64,000 nucleotides of DNA, from positions 186,001-250,000 of the forward strand of contig NZ_JAJLRA010000005.1 in the NCBI RefSeq assembly GCF_020991365.1, written 5' to 3'. The stretch is from Streptacidiphilus sp. ASG 303. Its GTDB lineage: Bacteria > Actinomycetota > Actinomycetes > Streptomycetales > Streptomycetaceae. Of the stretch, positions 16,295-28,142 are shown piece after piece. The position numbers and the translations under genes were made by a program. How positions within the stretch are numbered: the stretch's first letter is position 1; every line of letters begins with the position of its first letter. Under the pieces are notes generated by a model. That model was not told the DNA's origin and did no database searches. It saw nothing but the letters and a program-made list of their open reading frames with translations.

Positions 16295-17158
16295 GTGAGG
16301 ACAGACGGCCGCACGGCCCGGTGGCGGACCACGGCGGGGGTCCTGGCCGCGGCGGGCGCCCTGCTCGCCGCGGGCTGCGGCGCACCCGGGCAGCTCCACG
16401 ACGGCGGGCGCACCCGCGCCGTCGCGCCCCACCCGACCCCGCAGGCGCTCTGGCCGGGGGCCGGGGCGGCGTCCTCGCCGTCCGCCCCGGCCCCCGCGCG
16501 CGGCTCGGCGCCCGCCCCGCTCCGGGGCGTCGCGGCCGCCTCGGGCGACATCCGCACCGTGCCCGCCGCCGAGGTGCTGGAGAAGGACCCGGCCCTGGAG
16601 CGGGACGAGCGGGTGGCCCTGCTCCACTGCCCGCACTGCGGTCTGCGCCCGCCGCAGTACCGGGACCTGACCGGCGACGGGCGCCCGGAGCTGATCACCG
16701 CCCTCGTCACCGCGGACGACCGCGCCGTGCTGCGGGTCTACGCCCTGCGGGCGACCCGGGTCGTGCCGGTCCTCGGCCTGCCGCTCTCCCCCGGCTTCAC
16801 CGCGGACACCGTGGGCCCGGACCTGGTCGTCCACGACCCGGCCGGACCTTCCGTCCGCACCAGCAGCACCTACCGCTGGGACGGGCGCAGGCTGGCGGTC
16901 CTCCGGGTCGAGGCCACCGGCTCCGGCGCCGCGGCCGACGGGCTCGCCTGCGTCACCGGCGGCACGCCCGCGCCCGCGCCCGTGACGGGCGGCGGGACCG
17001 GCGACGTCGTCGGCGGACCCGCGGGCGGCGGCACGGGCGCCGCCCCCAGCCCCGTGCCGACCACCGTCGCGCGGACCGGCGCTCCCCCGGCCGGCCTCCC
17101 GCCCGCCGGGGCGCCGTGGAGCGCCGTGCCCTCCGCGGACGGCGGGGCGGCCCGATGA
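16295..17158 (+). CDS. Lipoprotein preceding a two-component system (CseA-like)
   Basis: A 287-residue predicted lipoprotein. The GTG start at 16295 gives VRTDGRTARW, a hydrophobic stretch, and the lipobox LLAAGCGAP. The middle has CPHCGLRPPQYRDLTGDGRPEL, a calcium-loop-like D-x-T-G-D-G-R segment, and SSTYRWDGRRLAVLRVEA. The last 70 residues are Gly/Pro/Thr-rich. Its position directly before a CseB-like regulator and CseC-like kinase, overlapping the regulator by ATGA, mirrors cseA in the Streptomyces sigE-cseABC operon, where CseA is a negatively acting lipoprotein. Sequence similarity to CseA itself is my recollection, not a search result. Confidence 0.7.
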   Translation: MRTDGRTARWRTTAGVLAAAGALLAAGCGAPGQLHDGGRTRAVAPHPTPQALWPGAGAASSPSAPAPARGSAPAPLRGVAAASGDIRTVPAAEVLEKDPALERDERVALLHCPHCGLRPPQYRDLTGDGRPELITALVTADDRAVLRVYALRATRVVPVLGLPLSPGFTADTVGPDLVVHDPAGPSVRTSSTYRWDGRRLAVLRVEATGSGAAADGLACVTGGTPAPAPVTGGGTGDVVGGPAGGGTGAAPSPVPTTVARTGAPPAGLPPAGAPWSAVPSADGGAAR

Positions 17159-17913
17159 CCGGCCCGGCGGCCGACGCGCCGCGCATCCTGCTCGTCGAGG
17201 ACGACGAGGTCATCCGCGAGGCCACCCGCATGGCCCTGGAGCGCTACGGCTTCCCCGTGACGACCGCGGCCGACGGGCTGGAGGGGCTGGAGCGGTTCCG
17301 CGCCGACCGCCCCGACGTGCTGCTGCTGGACGTCATGCTGCCGCTGCTGGACGGCGTCGGCCTGTGCCGGCGCGTCCGGGAGGAGAGCCTGGTCCCCATC
17401 CTGATGATGTCCGCCCGCACCGAACCGGTCGACGTGGTCTCCGGCCTGGAGGCCGGGGCGGACGACTACGTCGTCAAGCCCTTCGAGAGCGCCGTGCTGG
17501 TGGCCCGGATCCGCACCGTCCTGCGCCGCACCCGTGCCGCCGGGGCCGCCCCGCCCCCGGCGGGGGCGCCCGGGGCCGGGGCGCGGCCGGAGCAGGGCGG
17601 CGAGACGGGCGGCGCGGCCCGCGCCGTGCGGGCGATCGCCGGGCTGGAGGTGGACACCGAGGGCATGGAGGTCAGGGCCGACGGCCGGCGGGTGCCTCTC
17701 ACCCCCACGGAGTTCCGGCTGCTGCTGGAGTTCACCGCAGCGCCCGGCGTGGTGCTGGAGCGCCAGACGCTGCTGGAACGGGTCTGGGACTACGGCTGGG
17801 GCGCCGACAGCCGGGTGGTGGACGTGCACGTGCAGCGGCTGCGGGCGAAGATCGGCGCCGACCGGATCGAGACCGTCCGCGGCTTCGGCTACAAGCTCAG
17901 GCGCCCGCGGTGA
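17155..17913 (+). CDS. OmpR/PhoB-family response regulator, CseB-like
   Basis: A 252-residue regulator. The receiver domain (residues about 10-122) has the acidic pair VEDDEV, the phosphorylatable Asp near residue 59 (LLLDVMLPLLDG), the Ser in MMSART and the Lys in VVKPFE. An Ala/Gly/Pro linker leads to a winged-helix DNA-binding domain (residues about 165-250) with PLTPTEFRLLLEF, RVWDYGWGADSRVVDVHVQR and RGFGYKLRR. The EVDTEGMEVR and VWDYGWG stretches closely recall CseB, the envelope-stress regulator of Streptomyces. Coupled by overlapping codons to the lipoprotein upstream and the kinase downstream. Confidence 0.88.
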   Translation: MTGPAADAPRILLVEDDEVIREATRMALERYGFPVTTAADGLEGLERFRADRPDVLLLDVMLPLLDGVGLCRRVREESLVPILMMSARTEPVDVVSGLEAGADDYVVKPFESAVLVARIRTVLRRTRAAGAAPPPAGAPGAGARPEQGGETGGAARAVRAIAGLEVDTEGMEVRADGRRVPLTPTEFRLLLEFTAAPGVVLERQTLLERVWDYGWGADSRVVDVHVQRLRAKIGADRIETVRGFGYKLRRPR

Positions 17914-19193
17914 CGCTCCGCCGCCAGATCGCGGTCACCGTGGCGGCGATCTCCTGCCTGATCGCCCTCGCCGTGGGGCTGCTGGTCCACCGCGCCTCCG
18001 TCCGCCAGCACGCCGACCAGGCCCGCCGGACCGCGGAGACCGCGCTGGACGCCGCGCTGGACCTGTACGACCGCACCGGCGACCCCGCCCCGGGCGCGGA
18101 CCGCTCGCGCGACGGCGCGGGGCTGCCCGGACCGCTGCGCCGCCTCGCCCTGCGCGGCCACCGCGGGTCGATGCTCGGCCCGGGCCCGCACGGCACCGCC
18201 ATGTGGGCGGCCGCCGGGACCGGCGGCGAGGTGCTGTCCGTCCGGGTGGACTACGCCGGCGACGAACGGGCCGTCGCCGACCTGGACCGGGCGATCCTCG
18301 CCTCGGGCGCGGCCGCCGTCCTGGTCACCGTGCTCGCGGGCACCCTGGCCGCGGACCGGATCAGCAGCCGGCTGCGGACCGCCGCGCGCAGCGCCCGCAC
18401 CATCGCCGCCGGGGACTTCACCGCGCGCATCGGGCCGCTGGGGCGCACCCGCGACGAGGTCACCGAACTGGCCGCCGCCGTCGACTCCATGTCGGCGGCG
18501 CTGCACCGCAGGCTCCAGGCCGAGCAGCGGTTCACCGCGGACGTGGCGCACGAGCTGCGCACCCCGCTCACCGGGCTGGTGACCGCCGCGGAGCTGCTGC
18601 CGCCCGGCCGCCCCACCCAGCTGGTGCGCGGCCGGGTCGGGGCGCTGCACCGCCTGGTGGAGGACCTGCTGGAGGTGTCCCGGCTGGACGCGGGGGCGGC
18701 GCGGCCCGACGTGGCGGAGGTGCGGCTGGGCGATACGGTCCGGCGGATCGTCGGCGCCACCGGCCTGGAGGGGGTGGAGGTGCGGGTCGTCCGGGACGGC
18801 CGGATCGCCACCGACCCGCGCCGGCTGGACCGGGTGCTCTCCAACCTGGTCGTCAACGCCTGCCGGCACGGCGCTCCCCCGGTGCTGGTCACCGCGGAGG
18901 CCGCCGCGGGGGACGGCGCGGAACCCGGCCCGGGGGCCGGCCCGGGGTGCGGCGGGGCCGTGGTGACGGTCCGCGACCACGGTCCGGGCTACCCGGAGGA
19001 GCTGCTGCGGGACGGGCCGCAGCGGTTCCGCACCGGCGCGGCGGAGCGGGGGCGCGGGCACGGGCTGGGGCTGACCATCGCCGAGGGCCACGCGGGGGTG
19101 CTGGGGGCGTCGCTGGAGTACGCGCGGGCGCCCGGCGGGGGCGCGCTCGCGGTGCTCCGCCTGCCCCCGGGGTCGCCGCCGCCCGGGGACTGA
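17910..19193 (+). CDS. Sensor histidine kinase, CseC-like
   Basis: A 427-residue membrane kinase that would phosphorylate the adjacent regulator. Two transmembrane helices (residues about 8-26 and 128-148) flank an extracytoplasmic sensor of about 100 residues. A HAMP linker (RTIAAGDFTARI) follows, then the H-box DVAHELRTPL with the phospho-His at about residue 214, an N-box (LSNLVVNACRHG) and a G-box (RDHGPGYPEELL, RGHGLGLTIAEGHA). The ATPase N-box carries the expected Asn. The GTG start overlaps the regulator stop (GTGA). The sensed signal is unknown; the CseC likeness suggests envelope stress. Confidence 0.88.
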   Translation: MTLRRQIAVTVAAISCLIALAVGLLVHRASVRQHADQARRTAETALDAALDLYDRTGDPAPGADRSRDGAGLPGPLRRLALRGHRGSMLGPGPHGTAMWAAAGTGGEVLSVRVDYAGDERAVADLDRAILASGAAAVLVTVLAGTLAADRISSRLRTAARSARTIAAGDFTARIGPLGRTRDEVTELAAAVDSMSAALHRRLQAEQRFTADVAHELRTPLTGLVTAAELLPPGRPTQLVRGRVGALHRLVEDLLEVSRLDAGAARPDVAEVRLGDTVRRIVGATGLEGVEVRVVRDGRIATDPRRLDRVLSNLVVNACRHGAPPVLVTAEAAAGDGAEPGPGAGPGCGGAVVTVRDHGPGYPEELLRDGPQRFRTGAAERGRGHGLGLTIAEGHAGVLGASLEYARAPGGGALAVLRLPPGSPPPGD

Positions 19194-19562
19194 CCGCCCG
19201 TCACCGGAACACCGCCGCGGGGGGACCGGGCCGGGGCGGCCCCGGGACTCCGGCCGGATCTCCCGGCCGGCGGCCGGGACGCACCACGGCGCGGTCCTGT
19301 CCGGTGCGCCCCCTCACGTCCTCGTGCAGGTGACGATGCTGACGCCGGAGTCGAAGTCGCGGCGCGCGGCCGGCAGGAAGCCTGCGGGCCCCGGCCCCCG
19401 ATCGGGCCCCGGTCGGGCCCCGTGGGCCCCGAGGGCCCGGACGCCGCCGGGGCGGGACCGGACGCCGTTGTCCGGCCCCGCCCCGGGGCTCCACCGTGCG
19501 GCGGCGTCTCCTGCGCCGAGCTCCGCCGCACGGGTGCGGTCACCGACCGCGCCGACACACCG
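19194..19562. other. 369-bp convergent intergenic region with hairpins
   Basis: This lies between the kinase and ppdK stops. A hairpin at 19250-19270 (CCGGCCGG, loop ATCTC, CCGGCCGG) is a candidate bidirectional terminator. CGGGCCCC-type repeats lie at 19389-19440. A minus-strand frame continuing in phase with ppdK after its stop, to 19314, ends plausibly but has no start codon. Confidence 0.5.
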
Positions 19563-22280
<2,718 letters not shown>

Positions 22281-22838
22281 GGGTGTTCTCCTCGCGCACA
22301 GGTCGCACAGTTGCCCTGACGGCGGAGAACATACCCATTTCGAAGGCACTTCAGCGCAACCGATAGGCCGTCAGTGGTCGCGGACCCGCGCCGGACACCC
22401 GGATCGATGCCTTCAAGGCCCGATCGCCTGCGTTTGTGAAATCGTCCTCCTGACGTTAGCGAGCGTTCATGTGTCGAAGGCGGTGAAACGTCGTGATCAC
22501 CGGCGGGTGACCCTGGGTGACATCGGATGGCACCGGGTGCCACCGCGCCTTGATTACCTGGAGGCAGGGCGCCGGTTCCGCCGGGGGCTCCTTCGGGAAA
22601 CGATCCGCGCCCCGCCGCGCCGCCGCCCGCCCGCAGGCCCCGTCAACCGGCCGCGCGTGTGGCAAGCGTCACGGGGGCCGTCCCACCAGGCGTACGGGCC
22701 GGTGCGGAACGGCTCCGGATCGTGCAGGGCCGGGCCGGCCGGGCGCGGCCGGACGGCCGGGTGGGGCCCGGCGGCGGGAGGCGGGACCGGGGGCGGCCGG
22801 GCGGGGGCGGGGCAGGGGCGGGCCGGCCGGGGCCGGGC
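22281..22838. other. 558-bp gap between ppdK and dusB
   Basis: This must carry the ppdK promoter. On the minus strand TATGTT (22328-22333) is a possible -10 about 50 bases before the GTG, but no convincing -35 is at the right distance. The stretch 22320-22560 is distinctly lower in G+C than its surroundings and contains GGTGAC direct repeats (22504-22523), so further control sites are likely. 22620-22838 is G+C-rich with no gene seen. Confidence 0.4.
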
Positions 22839-24080
22839 TCAGCCGCCGGAGGTGTCCAGCTCCGCGTCGGCCCCGGGCACCGCGCAGTCGTACGGGTCGT
22901 CCAGCCAGCCCTCCGGCAGCACCACCCGGCGCTCGCCCGTGGTGCGGCCGCGCGGCCCGTCCGCGCCCTCCGGCCACGGCTGGTCCAGGTCGAGCGAGCC
23001 CAGCAGCCCCTCCAGCTCGGCCAGCGAGGAGGCGTTCGCCAGCTTCACCCGCATCTCCGAGCCCACCGAGAAGCCCTTGGTGTACCAGGCCACGTGCTTG
23101 CGGAAGTCGATGACGCCGCGCGCCTCGTCGCCGATCCACTCCCCCAGCAGCTCGGCGTGGCGCACCATGACCGCCGCGACCTGCCGGAAAGAGGGGCGCT
23201 GGTAGTCGCTCTCGCCCTCGAAGACCGAGACCAGGTCGCGGAAGAGCCACGGCCGGCCCAGGCAGCCGCGCCCCACGACCACGCCGTCGCAACCGGTCTC
23301 CCGCATCATGCGCACCGCGTCGTCCGCCGACCAGATGTCGCCGTTGCCCAGCACCGGCACGTGGTCGGGCACCGACTCGCGCAGCCGGGCGATCGCCGAC
23401 CAGTCGGCGGTGCCGCCGTAGTGCTGCACCGCGGTCCGCCCGTGCAGGGCCACCGCCGCCACGCCCTCCTCGGCGGCGATCCGCCCGGCGTCCAGGTAGG
23501 TGAGGTGGTCGTCGTCGATGCCCTTGCGCATCTTGACCGTCACCGGGAGCCGGCCCGCGTTGCCCACGGCCTGCCGCAGGATCTCCCGCATGAGGTTCCG
23601 CTTGTAGGGCAGCGCGGAGCCGCCGCCCTTGCGGGTGACCTTGGGCACCGGGCAGCCGAAGTTGAGGTCGACGTGGTCGGCGAGGTCCTCGTCCGCGATC
23701 ATGCGGACCGCCCGGCCGACGGTCACCGGGTCCACCCCGTAGAGCTGGATCGAGCGGGGCTGCTCGGTCGGCGCGAACCGGATCAGCCGCATCGTCTTGC
23801 GGTCCCGCTCCACCAGGGCGCGGGTGGTGATCATCTCGCTGACGAACAGCCCCCGGCCGCCGCTCTGCTCCCGGCACAGGGTGCGGAACGGCGCGTTGGT
23901 GATGCCCGCCATGGGCGCCAGCACCACCGGCGGCCACACCTGCACGGGCCCGACCCGCAGCGGCGCGGGGGCGCCCTCGGGGACGCCTGCGGAGGCGCCG
24001 TCCACGGGGGCGGTCCCCCCGGACGCGGTCCCCCCGGGGACGGTCTCCCTGGGGGCGGCGGGCTCGGCGGTGGTGGTCAT
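22839..24080 (-). CDS. dusB: tRNA-dihydrouridine synthase B
   Basis: A 413-residue FMN enzyme that reduces specific uridines in the tRNA D-loop to dihydrouridine using NADPH. Seen: VVLAPMAGITNAPFR for FMN binding (residue about 50), VSEMITTRALVER, the catalytic Cys in DLNFGCPVPKVTRKGGGSAL in pieces (NFGCPVPKV), KMRKGIDDDH, ALHGRTAVQHYGG and VPVLGNGDIWSADDA, then GRGCLGRPWLFRDL. ATG 24080 starts an Ala/Pro-rich N-terminal extension of about 40 residues before the conserved barrel, longer than in most relatives. It is divergent from the NADAR gene. Confidence 0.95.
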   Translation of the reverse strand: MTTTAEPAAPRETVPGGTASGGTAPVDGASAGVPEGAPAPLRVGPVQVWPPVVLAPMAGITNAPFRTLCREQSGGRGLFVSEMITTRALVERDRKTMRLIRFAPTEQPRSIQLYGVDPVTVGRAVRMIADEDLADHVDLNFGCPVPKVTRKGGGSALPYKRNLMREILRQAVGNAGRLPVTVKMRKGIDDDHLTYLDAGRIAAEEGVAAVALHGRTAVQHYGGTADWSAIARLRESVPDHVPVLGNGDIWSADDAVRMMRETGCDGVVVGRGCLGRPWLFRDLVSVFEGESDYQRPSFRQVAAVMVRHAELLGEWIGDEARGVIDFRKHVAWYTKGFSVGSEMRVKLANASSLAELEGLLGSLDLDQPWPEGADGPRGRTTGERRVVLPEGWLDDPYDCAVPGADAELDTSGG

Positions 24081-24157
24081 GCGGGCGGTTCCTCGGTTCG
24101 GGTGCGGGCGGTCCGGTCCCCCATTGTCCCCCACCGCGGCGGCGGCCCGGCGGGGGC

Positions 24158-24232
24158 GGACCCGAAGGGCGGACGGGCGGGGCGGACGGGCGGGACGGGC
24201 AGGACGGGCTGGCGGGGCGGGAAACCGGTGGG
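24158..24232. repeat. Short GGCGGACGGGC-type direct repeats
   Basis: Imperfect tandem copies of GGGCGGACG and ACGGGC/ACGGGCAGG fill the 183-bp divergent region between dusB and the NADAR gene. The promoters for both must lie in or beside this purely G-rich tract. Confidence 0.5.
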
Positions 24233-24263
24233 CGGTGTCGGAGGCTGCTGGCAGGATCGGCGC

Positions 24264-24878
24264 ATGACCGCCCCGACGACGCCCCCGGTGCCGCCCACCG
24301 TCCCCGCGGACGCCCGCAGCCGCGACGAGCTGGCCGCCCTCACCGCGGCGGGCGCCCGGCCGAAGTACCTCATGTTCTGGGGGCACCGCCCGCAGCGCGA
24401 CGGCAGCCTCGGCGCGGGCTGCCTCAGCCAGTGGTGGCCCTCGCCGTTCACCGTGGACGGGACCGCGTACGCGAGCGCCGAGCACTGGATGATGGCCGGG
24501 AAGGCCCGGCTGTTCGGGGACGCGGACGCCGCGGAGCGGATCCTCGCCGCCCGCACCCCGGCGGAGGCGAAGAAGCTGGGGCGGCTGGTGCGGGGGTTCG
24601 ACGGGGCGCTCTGGGAGCGGGAGCGGTTCGGACTCGTCGTGGCGGGGAGCACGGCCAAGTTCGGGCAGGACCCGGCGCTCTGCGCCTACCTGCTGGGGAC
24701 CGGGTCGCGGGTGCTGGTGGAGGCGAGCCCGGTGGACCGGATCTGGGGCGTCGGGCTCGCGGCGGACGACGAGCGGGCCGCCGACCCGGCCCGCTGGCGG
24801 GGGCTCAACCTGCTGGGGTTCGCCCTGATGGAGGCCCGCCGCGTCCTCGCCGGCGGACCGTCCGCACCGGAACGGTGA
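24264..24878 (+). CDS. NADAR domain protein (YbiA-like)
   Basis: A 204-residue protein of the NADAR family (DUF1768). Relatives such as YbiA act as N-glycosidases on riboflavin intermediates, and others reverse ADP-ribosylation of DNA or nucleotides. Seen: FWGHRPQRDGSLGAGCLSQW, PFTVDGTAYASAEHWMMAGK with the conserved E-H-W-M, ARLFGDADAAERILAA, KKLGRLVRGFDGALWERERF, and EASPVDRIWGVGLAADDERA with the D-R-I-W-G-I/V-G signature. These are the defining blocks. ATG 24264 begins a short disordered N terminus. Nothing nearby (dusB, a hypothetical gene) tells which substrate it acts on. Confidence 0.88.
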   Translation: MTAPTTPPVPPTVPADARSRDELAALTAAGARPKYLMFWGHRPQRDGSLGAGCLSQWWPSPFTVDGTAYASAEHWMMAGKARLFGDADAAERILAARTPAEAKKLGRLVRGFDGALWERERFGLVVAGSTAKFGQDPALCAYLLGTGSRVLVEASPVDRIWGVGLAADDERAADPARWRGLNLLGFALMEARRVLAGGPSAPER

Positions 24879-25066
24879 CGGCCGGGCGGCGCCGCGAAAG
24901 GAAACCGAAGCACTCCCGTAACACCCGTGCGCGCCGGATGCGGCAGGATGACGACCGGCCATGACTCCGGGTGACGGTTCGGACGCGCTGGGTCGGTGGC
25001 CGTGCCCGAGCGGGGGGAGCTGACGAGGGCCGGGGGCCGCAGGGGTGTCCGGCGGGAGGTCGCACC

Positions 25067-26626
25067 ATGGCGGTTCACGACGGGGACACGGCGTCCGCGC
25101 AGGTCGACGCGATGCGGACGCGGCTGGACGAGCTGCTGGCGGCACGCCGGTACGCCGTGCAGCGGGAGCGCAGGCTCGCCGCCGAGCTGCGGTCCGGCGG
25201 GCTGCGGTCCGACGGGGCGGCCGGGGGCGTGGAGCAGGAGCTGGCGCAGGCGCGGACGTACCGGGAGCGGCTGGGCGCGGAGTGCGTGCGGCTGGGCGAG
25301 GAGCTGAAGGGGGCGGAGGCGCGGGTCCGCTGGTCGGCGGTGCGGGGGGAGCACCCCCCGGCACCGGAGCAGGCTGCCGGGACGGCGCCGGACGCGGCGG
25401 TCCCGGACCCGGCGGACGCCCCGCAGGCGGCGGCCCCGGGCGGGGGGCGGCGGGGGCGGCCGCGACGGACGGGCGGCGCCCGGCACGGCGGGGTGTTCAC
25501 GGCGGAGGGACCGGCGGACGAGCCGGCGGAGGGGCTGCAGCCCGTGCCCGCCGCACCGGTCCGCCCGGTGGGTGCCCGCTTCGGCGGCGCCGCCGGGGAG
25601 CCGGTCCCGGCGGACGCCCCGCAGGGCACCGGGCGGGGGCGGGGCGGACGGGAGCAGCGGGAGCAGCAGGGACGGCGGGAGTACGGCGAGCACCGGGAGC
25701 AGCACCCGGGACGGGCGCGGTGGGCGGCGCGGCCCGACGGACGCGAGCACCCGGGCGGGGAGGCCCCCTCCGCGCAGGACCCGTCCGCGCAGGACCCGTC
25801 CGCGCAGGCCCCGTCCGCGCAGGCCCGGCCCGCGGAGGAGCCGCCGGCGGAGGCCCGGCCCGCGGCGGACGCGCTCGCGGCCCGGGTCCGGGCCCTGTAC
25901 GCGGGCGGCCAGGGGCAGCAGGCGGCGCGGGAGGTGGCCGCGGCGGCGGTGTCGCTGAGCCCGGCCGACGTGGCCGCGCTGGCCGGGCGGCTGCACGCCG
26001 ACGGGCCACCCGGTTCGTCGGCGTACCTGGCGCGGGCCGCGGCCGGGGGCGGACCGGGCCAGGTCGCCGGGGTGCTGGCGCTGCTGCGGCAGGCGGAGCT
26101 GGTCGAGGAGGCGCAGGAGCTGTTCCACCGGCTGTGGGCGTGGCCGCCGGACCGGCTGGTGCCGCTGTTCGACGCCCTGGAGCGAACCGGCCAGGCCGCG
26201 GACGCGGCGACCCTGCTGTGGGAGTCGGCGTCGGCGCCGCCCGCCGGGGTGGCCGCGCTGGCGGCGGCGCTGGCCGACGCAGGGCGGGACGCGGACCTGC
26301 GGAGCCTGCTGGGGCAGGCGTCCAGCCGCGCGCCCGGGGAGGTGGCCGCCCTGGCGGCCGCGCTGGCCGGGGCGGGACGGGCGGCGGAGTGCCGGGTCCT
26401 GCTGCGGGCGGTGGTCCGCGGCCGGACGGCGGACGACGTGGCCGGGCTGGGCTCGGCGCTGACCGTGCGGGGGCTGCCGGAGGTGTACGGGGTGCTGCTG
26501 GAGGCGGCCGGGGAGGCCGAGCCGGGGCGCCGTCGCGACGTCGCGGCGGCGCTGCGGCTGGCGGACCTGCCGCTGGAGGCGCCCGCCGCCCCGGGGCGCG
26601 GACTGCGGGGCCGCCGGGGCCGCTGA
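25067..26626 (+). CDS. Hypothetical protein: coiled coil, low-complexity linker, helical-repeat C terminus
   Basis: A 519-residue protein not recognised. ATG 25067 is chosen because GGGAGGT lies 6 bases upstream. Residues about 10-90 look like a charged coiled coil (RLDELLAARRYAVQRERRLA, RTYRERLGAECVRLGEELK). Residues about 95-270 are low complexity, rich in Ala/Pro/Gly/Gln, with four S-A-Q-D/A-P pentapeptides coded by a 15-bp tandem repeat at 25769-25828. Residues 275-510 form repeated Ala-rich helix pairs (VAALAGRLHADGPPGSSAYL, VAALAAALADAGRDADLRSL, VAALAAALAGAGRAAECRVL), a TPR- or HEAT-like solenoid of about 34-residue units. A scaffold or regulatory role is possible, but no function is assigned. 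Confidence 0.75.
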   Translation: MAVHDGDTASAQVDAMRTRLDELLAARRYAVQRERRLAAELRSGGLRSDGAAGGVEQELAQARTYRERLGAECVRLGEELKGAEARVRWSAVRGEHPPAPEQAAGTAPDAAVPDPADAPQAAAPGGGRRGRPRRTGGARHGGVFTAEGPADEPAEGLQPVPAAPVRPVGARFGGAAGEPVPADAPQGTGRGRGGREQREQQGRREYGEHREQHPGRARWAARPDGREHPGGEAPSAQDPSAQDPSAQAPSAQARPAEEPPAEARPAADALAARVRALYAGGQGQQAAREVAAAAVSLSPADVAALAGRLHADGPPGSSAYLARAAAGGGPGQVAGVLALLRQAELVEEAQELFHRLWAWPPDRLVPLFDALERTGQAADAATLLWESASAPPAGVAALAAALADAGRDADLRSLLGQASSRAPGEVAALAAALAGAGRAAECRVLLRAVVRGRTADDVAGLGSALTVRGLPEVYGVLLEAAGEAEPGRRRDVAAALRLADLPLEAPAAPGRGLRGRRGR

Positions 26627-26708
26627 CCGACCGGGCGGACCGGGCCGACCGGGCCGACCGGCATGGAAGGGCACGGGAGGGCGCCGGAGGGCGCGGGAGG
26701 AAGCACGA

Positions 26709-26742
26709 GGGGCGGCCCGCCGGGATCCCGGCGGGCCGCCCC
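26709..26742. terminator. Perfect 34-bp palindrome, bidirectional terminator
   Basis: GGGGCGGCCCGCCGGG and its exact complement meet at a central GATC-type turn, lying between the convergent stops of the hypothetical gene (26626) and glyS (26760). It starts beside short 9-bp GACCGGGCC repeats (26629-26661). Confidence 0.8.
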
Positions 26743-26759
26743 TGCGCGTGCGGGCGGTG

Positions 26760-28142
26760 TCAGCAGCCGATGAGACGGGCGGCCAGGTAGCCCTTGACCT
26801 GGTCCAGGGAGACGCGCTCCTGGGCCATGGTGTCGCGCTCGCGGACGGTCACCGCGTTGTCCTCGAGGGTGTCGAAGTCGACGGTGACGCAGAACGGGGT
26901 GCCGATCTCGTCCTGGCGGCGGTAGCGCTTGCCGATGGCGCCGGCGTCGTCGAACTCCACGTTCCACGCCTGGCGGAGGTCGGCGGCGAGGCCGCGGGCC
27001 TTCGGGGAGAGGTCGGCGTTGCGGGAGAGCGGCAGGACCGCGACCTTGACCGGGGCCAGGCGCGGGTCCAGGCGCATGCCGACGCGCTTCTCCATGACGC
27101 CCTTGGCGTTGGGGGCCTCGTCCTCGAAGTAGGCGTCGAGGAGGAAGGCGAGCATGGCGCGGTTGAGGCCGGCCGCCGGCTCGATGACGTAGGGGAACCA
27201 GCGCTCGCCGGACTCCTGGTCGAAGTACTTCAGGTCCTGGCCGGAGTGCTCGGCGTGCACCGCGAGGTCGTAGTCGGTGCGGTTGGCGACGCCCTCCAGC
27301 TCGGAGAACTCGCTGCCGCCGAAGTTGAAGCGGTACTCGATGTCCACCGTGCGCTTGGCGTAGTGGGAGAGCTTCTCCTTGGGGTGCTCGAAGAAACGCA
27401 TGTTCTCCTCGCGCAGGCCGAGGCCGGTGTACCAGTTCCAGCGCTCCTGGAGCCAGTACTCGTGCCACTGCTCGTCCTCGCCCGGCTTGACGAAGAACTC
27501 CATCTCCATCTGCTCGAACTCGCGGGTGCGGAAGATGAAGTTGCCCGGCGTGATCTCGTTTCGGAAGGACTTGCCGGTCTGGGCGATGCCGAACGGCGGC
27601 TTCTTGCGCGAGGTCTGCTGGACGGCCTTGAAGTTGGTGAAGATGCCCTGGGCGGTCTCCGGGCGCAGGTAGGACAGCCCGGAGGCGTCCTCGGTGACGC
27701 CGAGGTGGGTCTTCAGCATGCCGGAGAACTGCTTGGGCTCGGTGAAGGCGCCCTTGTTGCCGCAGTTGGGGCAGTTGACGTCGGAGAGGCCCCCGGCCGG
27801 GACGTGGCCGTGCTTGGCCTCGTACGCCTCCTCCAGGTGGTCCGCGCGGAACCGCTTGTGGCAGGAGAGGCACTCGGTCAGCGGGTCGTTGAAGGTGGCG
27901 ACGTGGCCGGACGCCTCCCAGACCTCGCGGGCGAGGATCACGGAGGAGTCGATGCCCACGACGTCCTCGCGGCCGGTGACCATGGAGCGCCACCACTGCC
28001 GCTTGATGTTCTCCTTGAGCTCGACGCCCAGTGGCCCGTAGTCCCAGGCGGCGCGCTGACCGCCGTAGATCTCGCTGCAGGGGTAGACGAAGCCACGGCG
28101 CTTGCTCAGGCTGACGATCGTGTCGATCTTGTCGGCGGCCAC
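26760..28142 (-). CDS. glyS: Glycyl-tRNA synthetase (class II, single-chain type)
   Basis: A 460-residue enzyme charging tRNA-Gly. It is the alpha2 type, as usual in actinobacteria. Motif 1 region [17 protein letters not shown], an inserted zinc-binding module with LSCHKRF and [10 protein letters not shown], motif 2 [19 protein letters not shown], and motif 3 [17 protein letters not shown] are all visible. The C-terminal anticodon-binding domain has [21 protein letters not shown] 28142 begins [18 protein letters not shown], a normal start. It is divergent from the zinc operon and monocistronic, ending at the strong palindrome. No T-box leader was recognised upstream. Confidence 0.97.
   Translation of the reverse strand: MAADKIDTIVSLSKRRGFVYPCSEIYGGQRAAWDYGPLGVELKENIKRQWWRSMVTGREDVVGIDSSVILAREVWEASGHVATFNDPLTECLSCHKRFRADHLEEAYEAKHGHVPAGGLSDVNCPNCGNKGAFTEPKQFSGMLKTHLGVTEDASGLSYLRPETAQGIFTNFKAVQQTSRKKPPFGIAQTGKSFRNEITPGNFIFRTREFEQMEMEFFVKPGEDEQWHEYWLQERWNWYTGLGLREENMRFFEHPKEKLSHYAKRTVDIEYRFNFGGSEFSELEGVANRTDYDLAVHAEHSGQDLKYFDQESGERWFPYVIEPAAGLNRAMLAFLLDAYFEDEAPNAKGVMEKRVGMRLDPRLAPVKVAVLPLSRNADLSPKARGLAADLRQAWNVEFDDAGAIGKRYRRQDEIGTPFCVTVDFDTLEDNAVTVRERDTMAQERVSLDQVKGYLAARLIGC

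Noticed and set aside
16295-19193. A sigE gene belonging to the CseB/CseC-like system
   Set aside because: None of the flanking genes has sigma region 2 or 4; upstream is a sortase and downstream ppdK.
19314-19562. Minus-strand frame in phase with ppdK after its stop, ending FDSGVSIVTCTRT
   Set aside because: It ends convincingly with saturated G/C third positions, but there is no ATG, GTG or TTG start after the ppdK TGA, and most of it is low complexity. Read-through would be needed.
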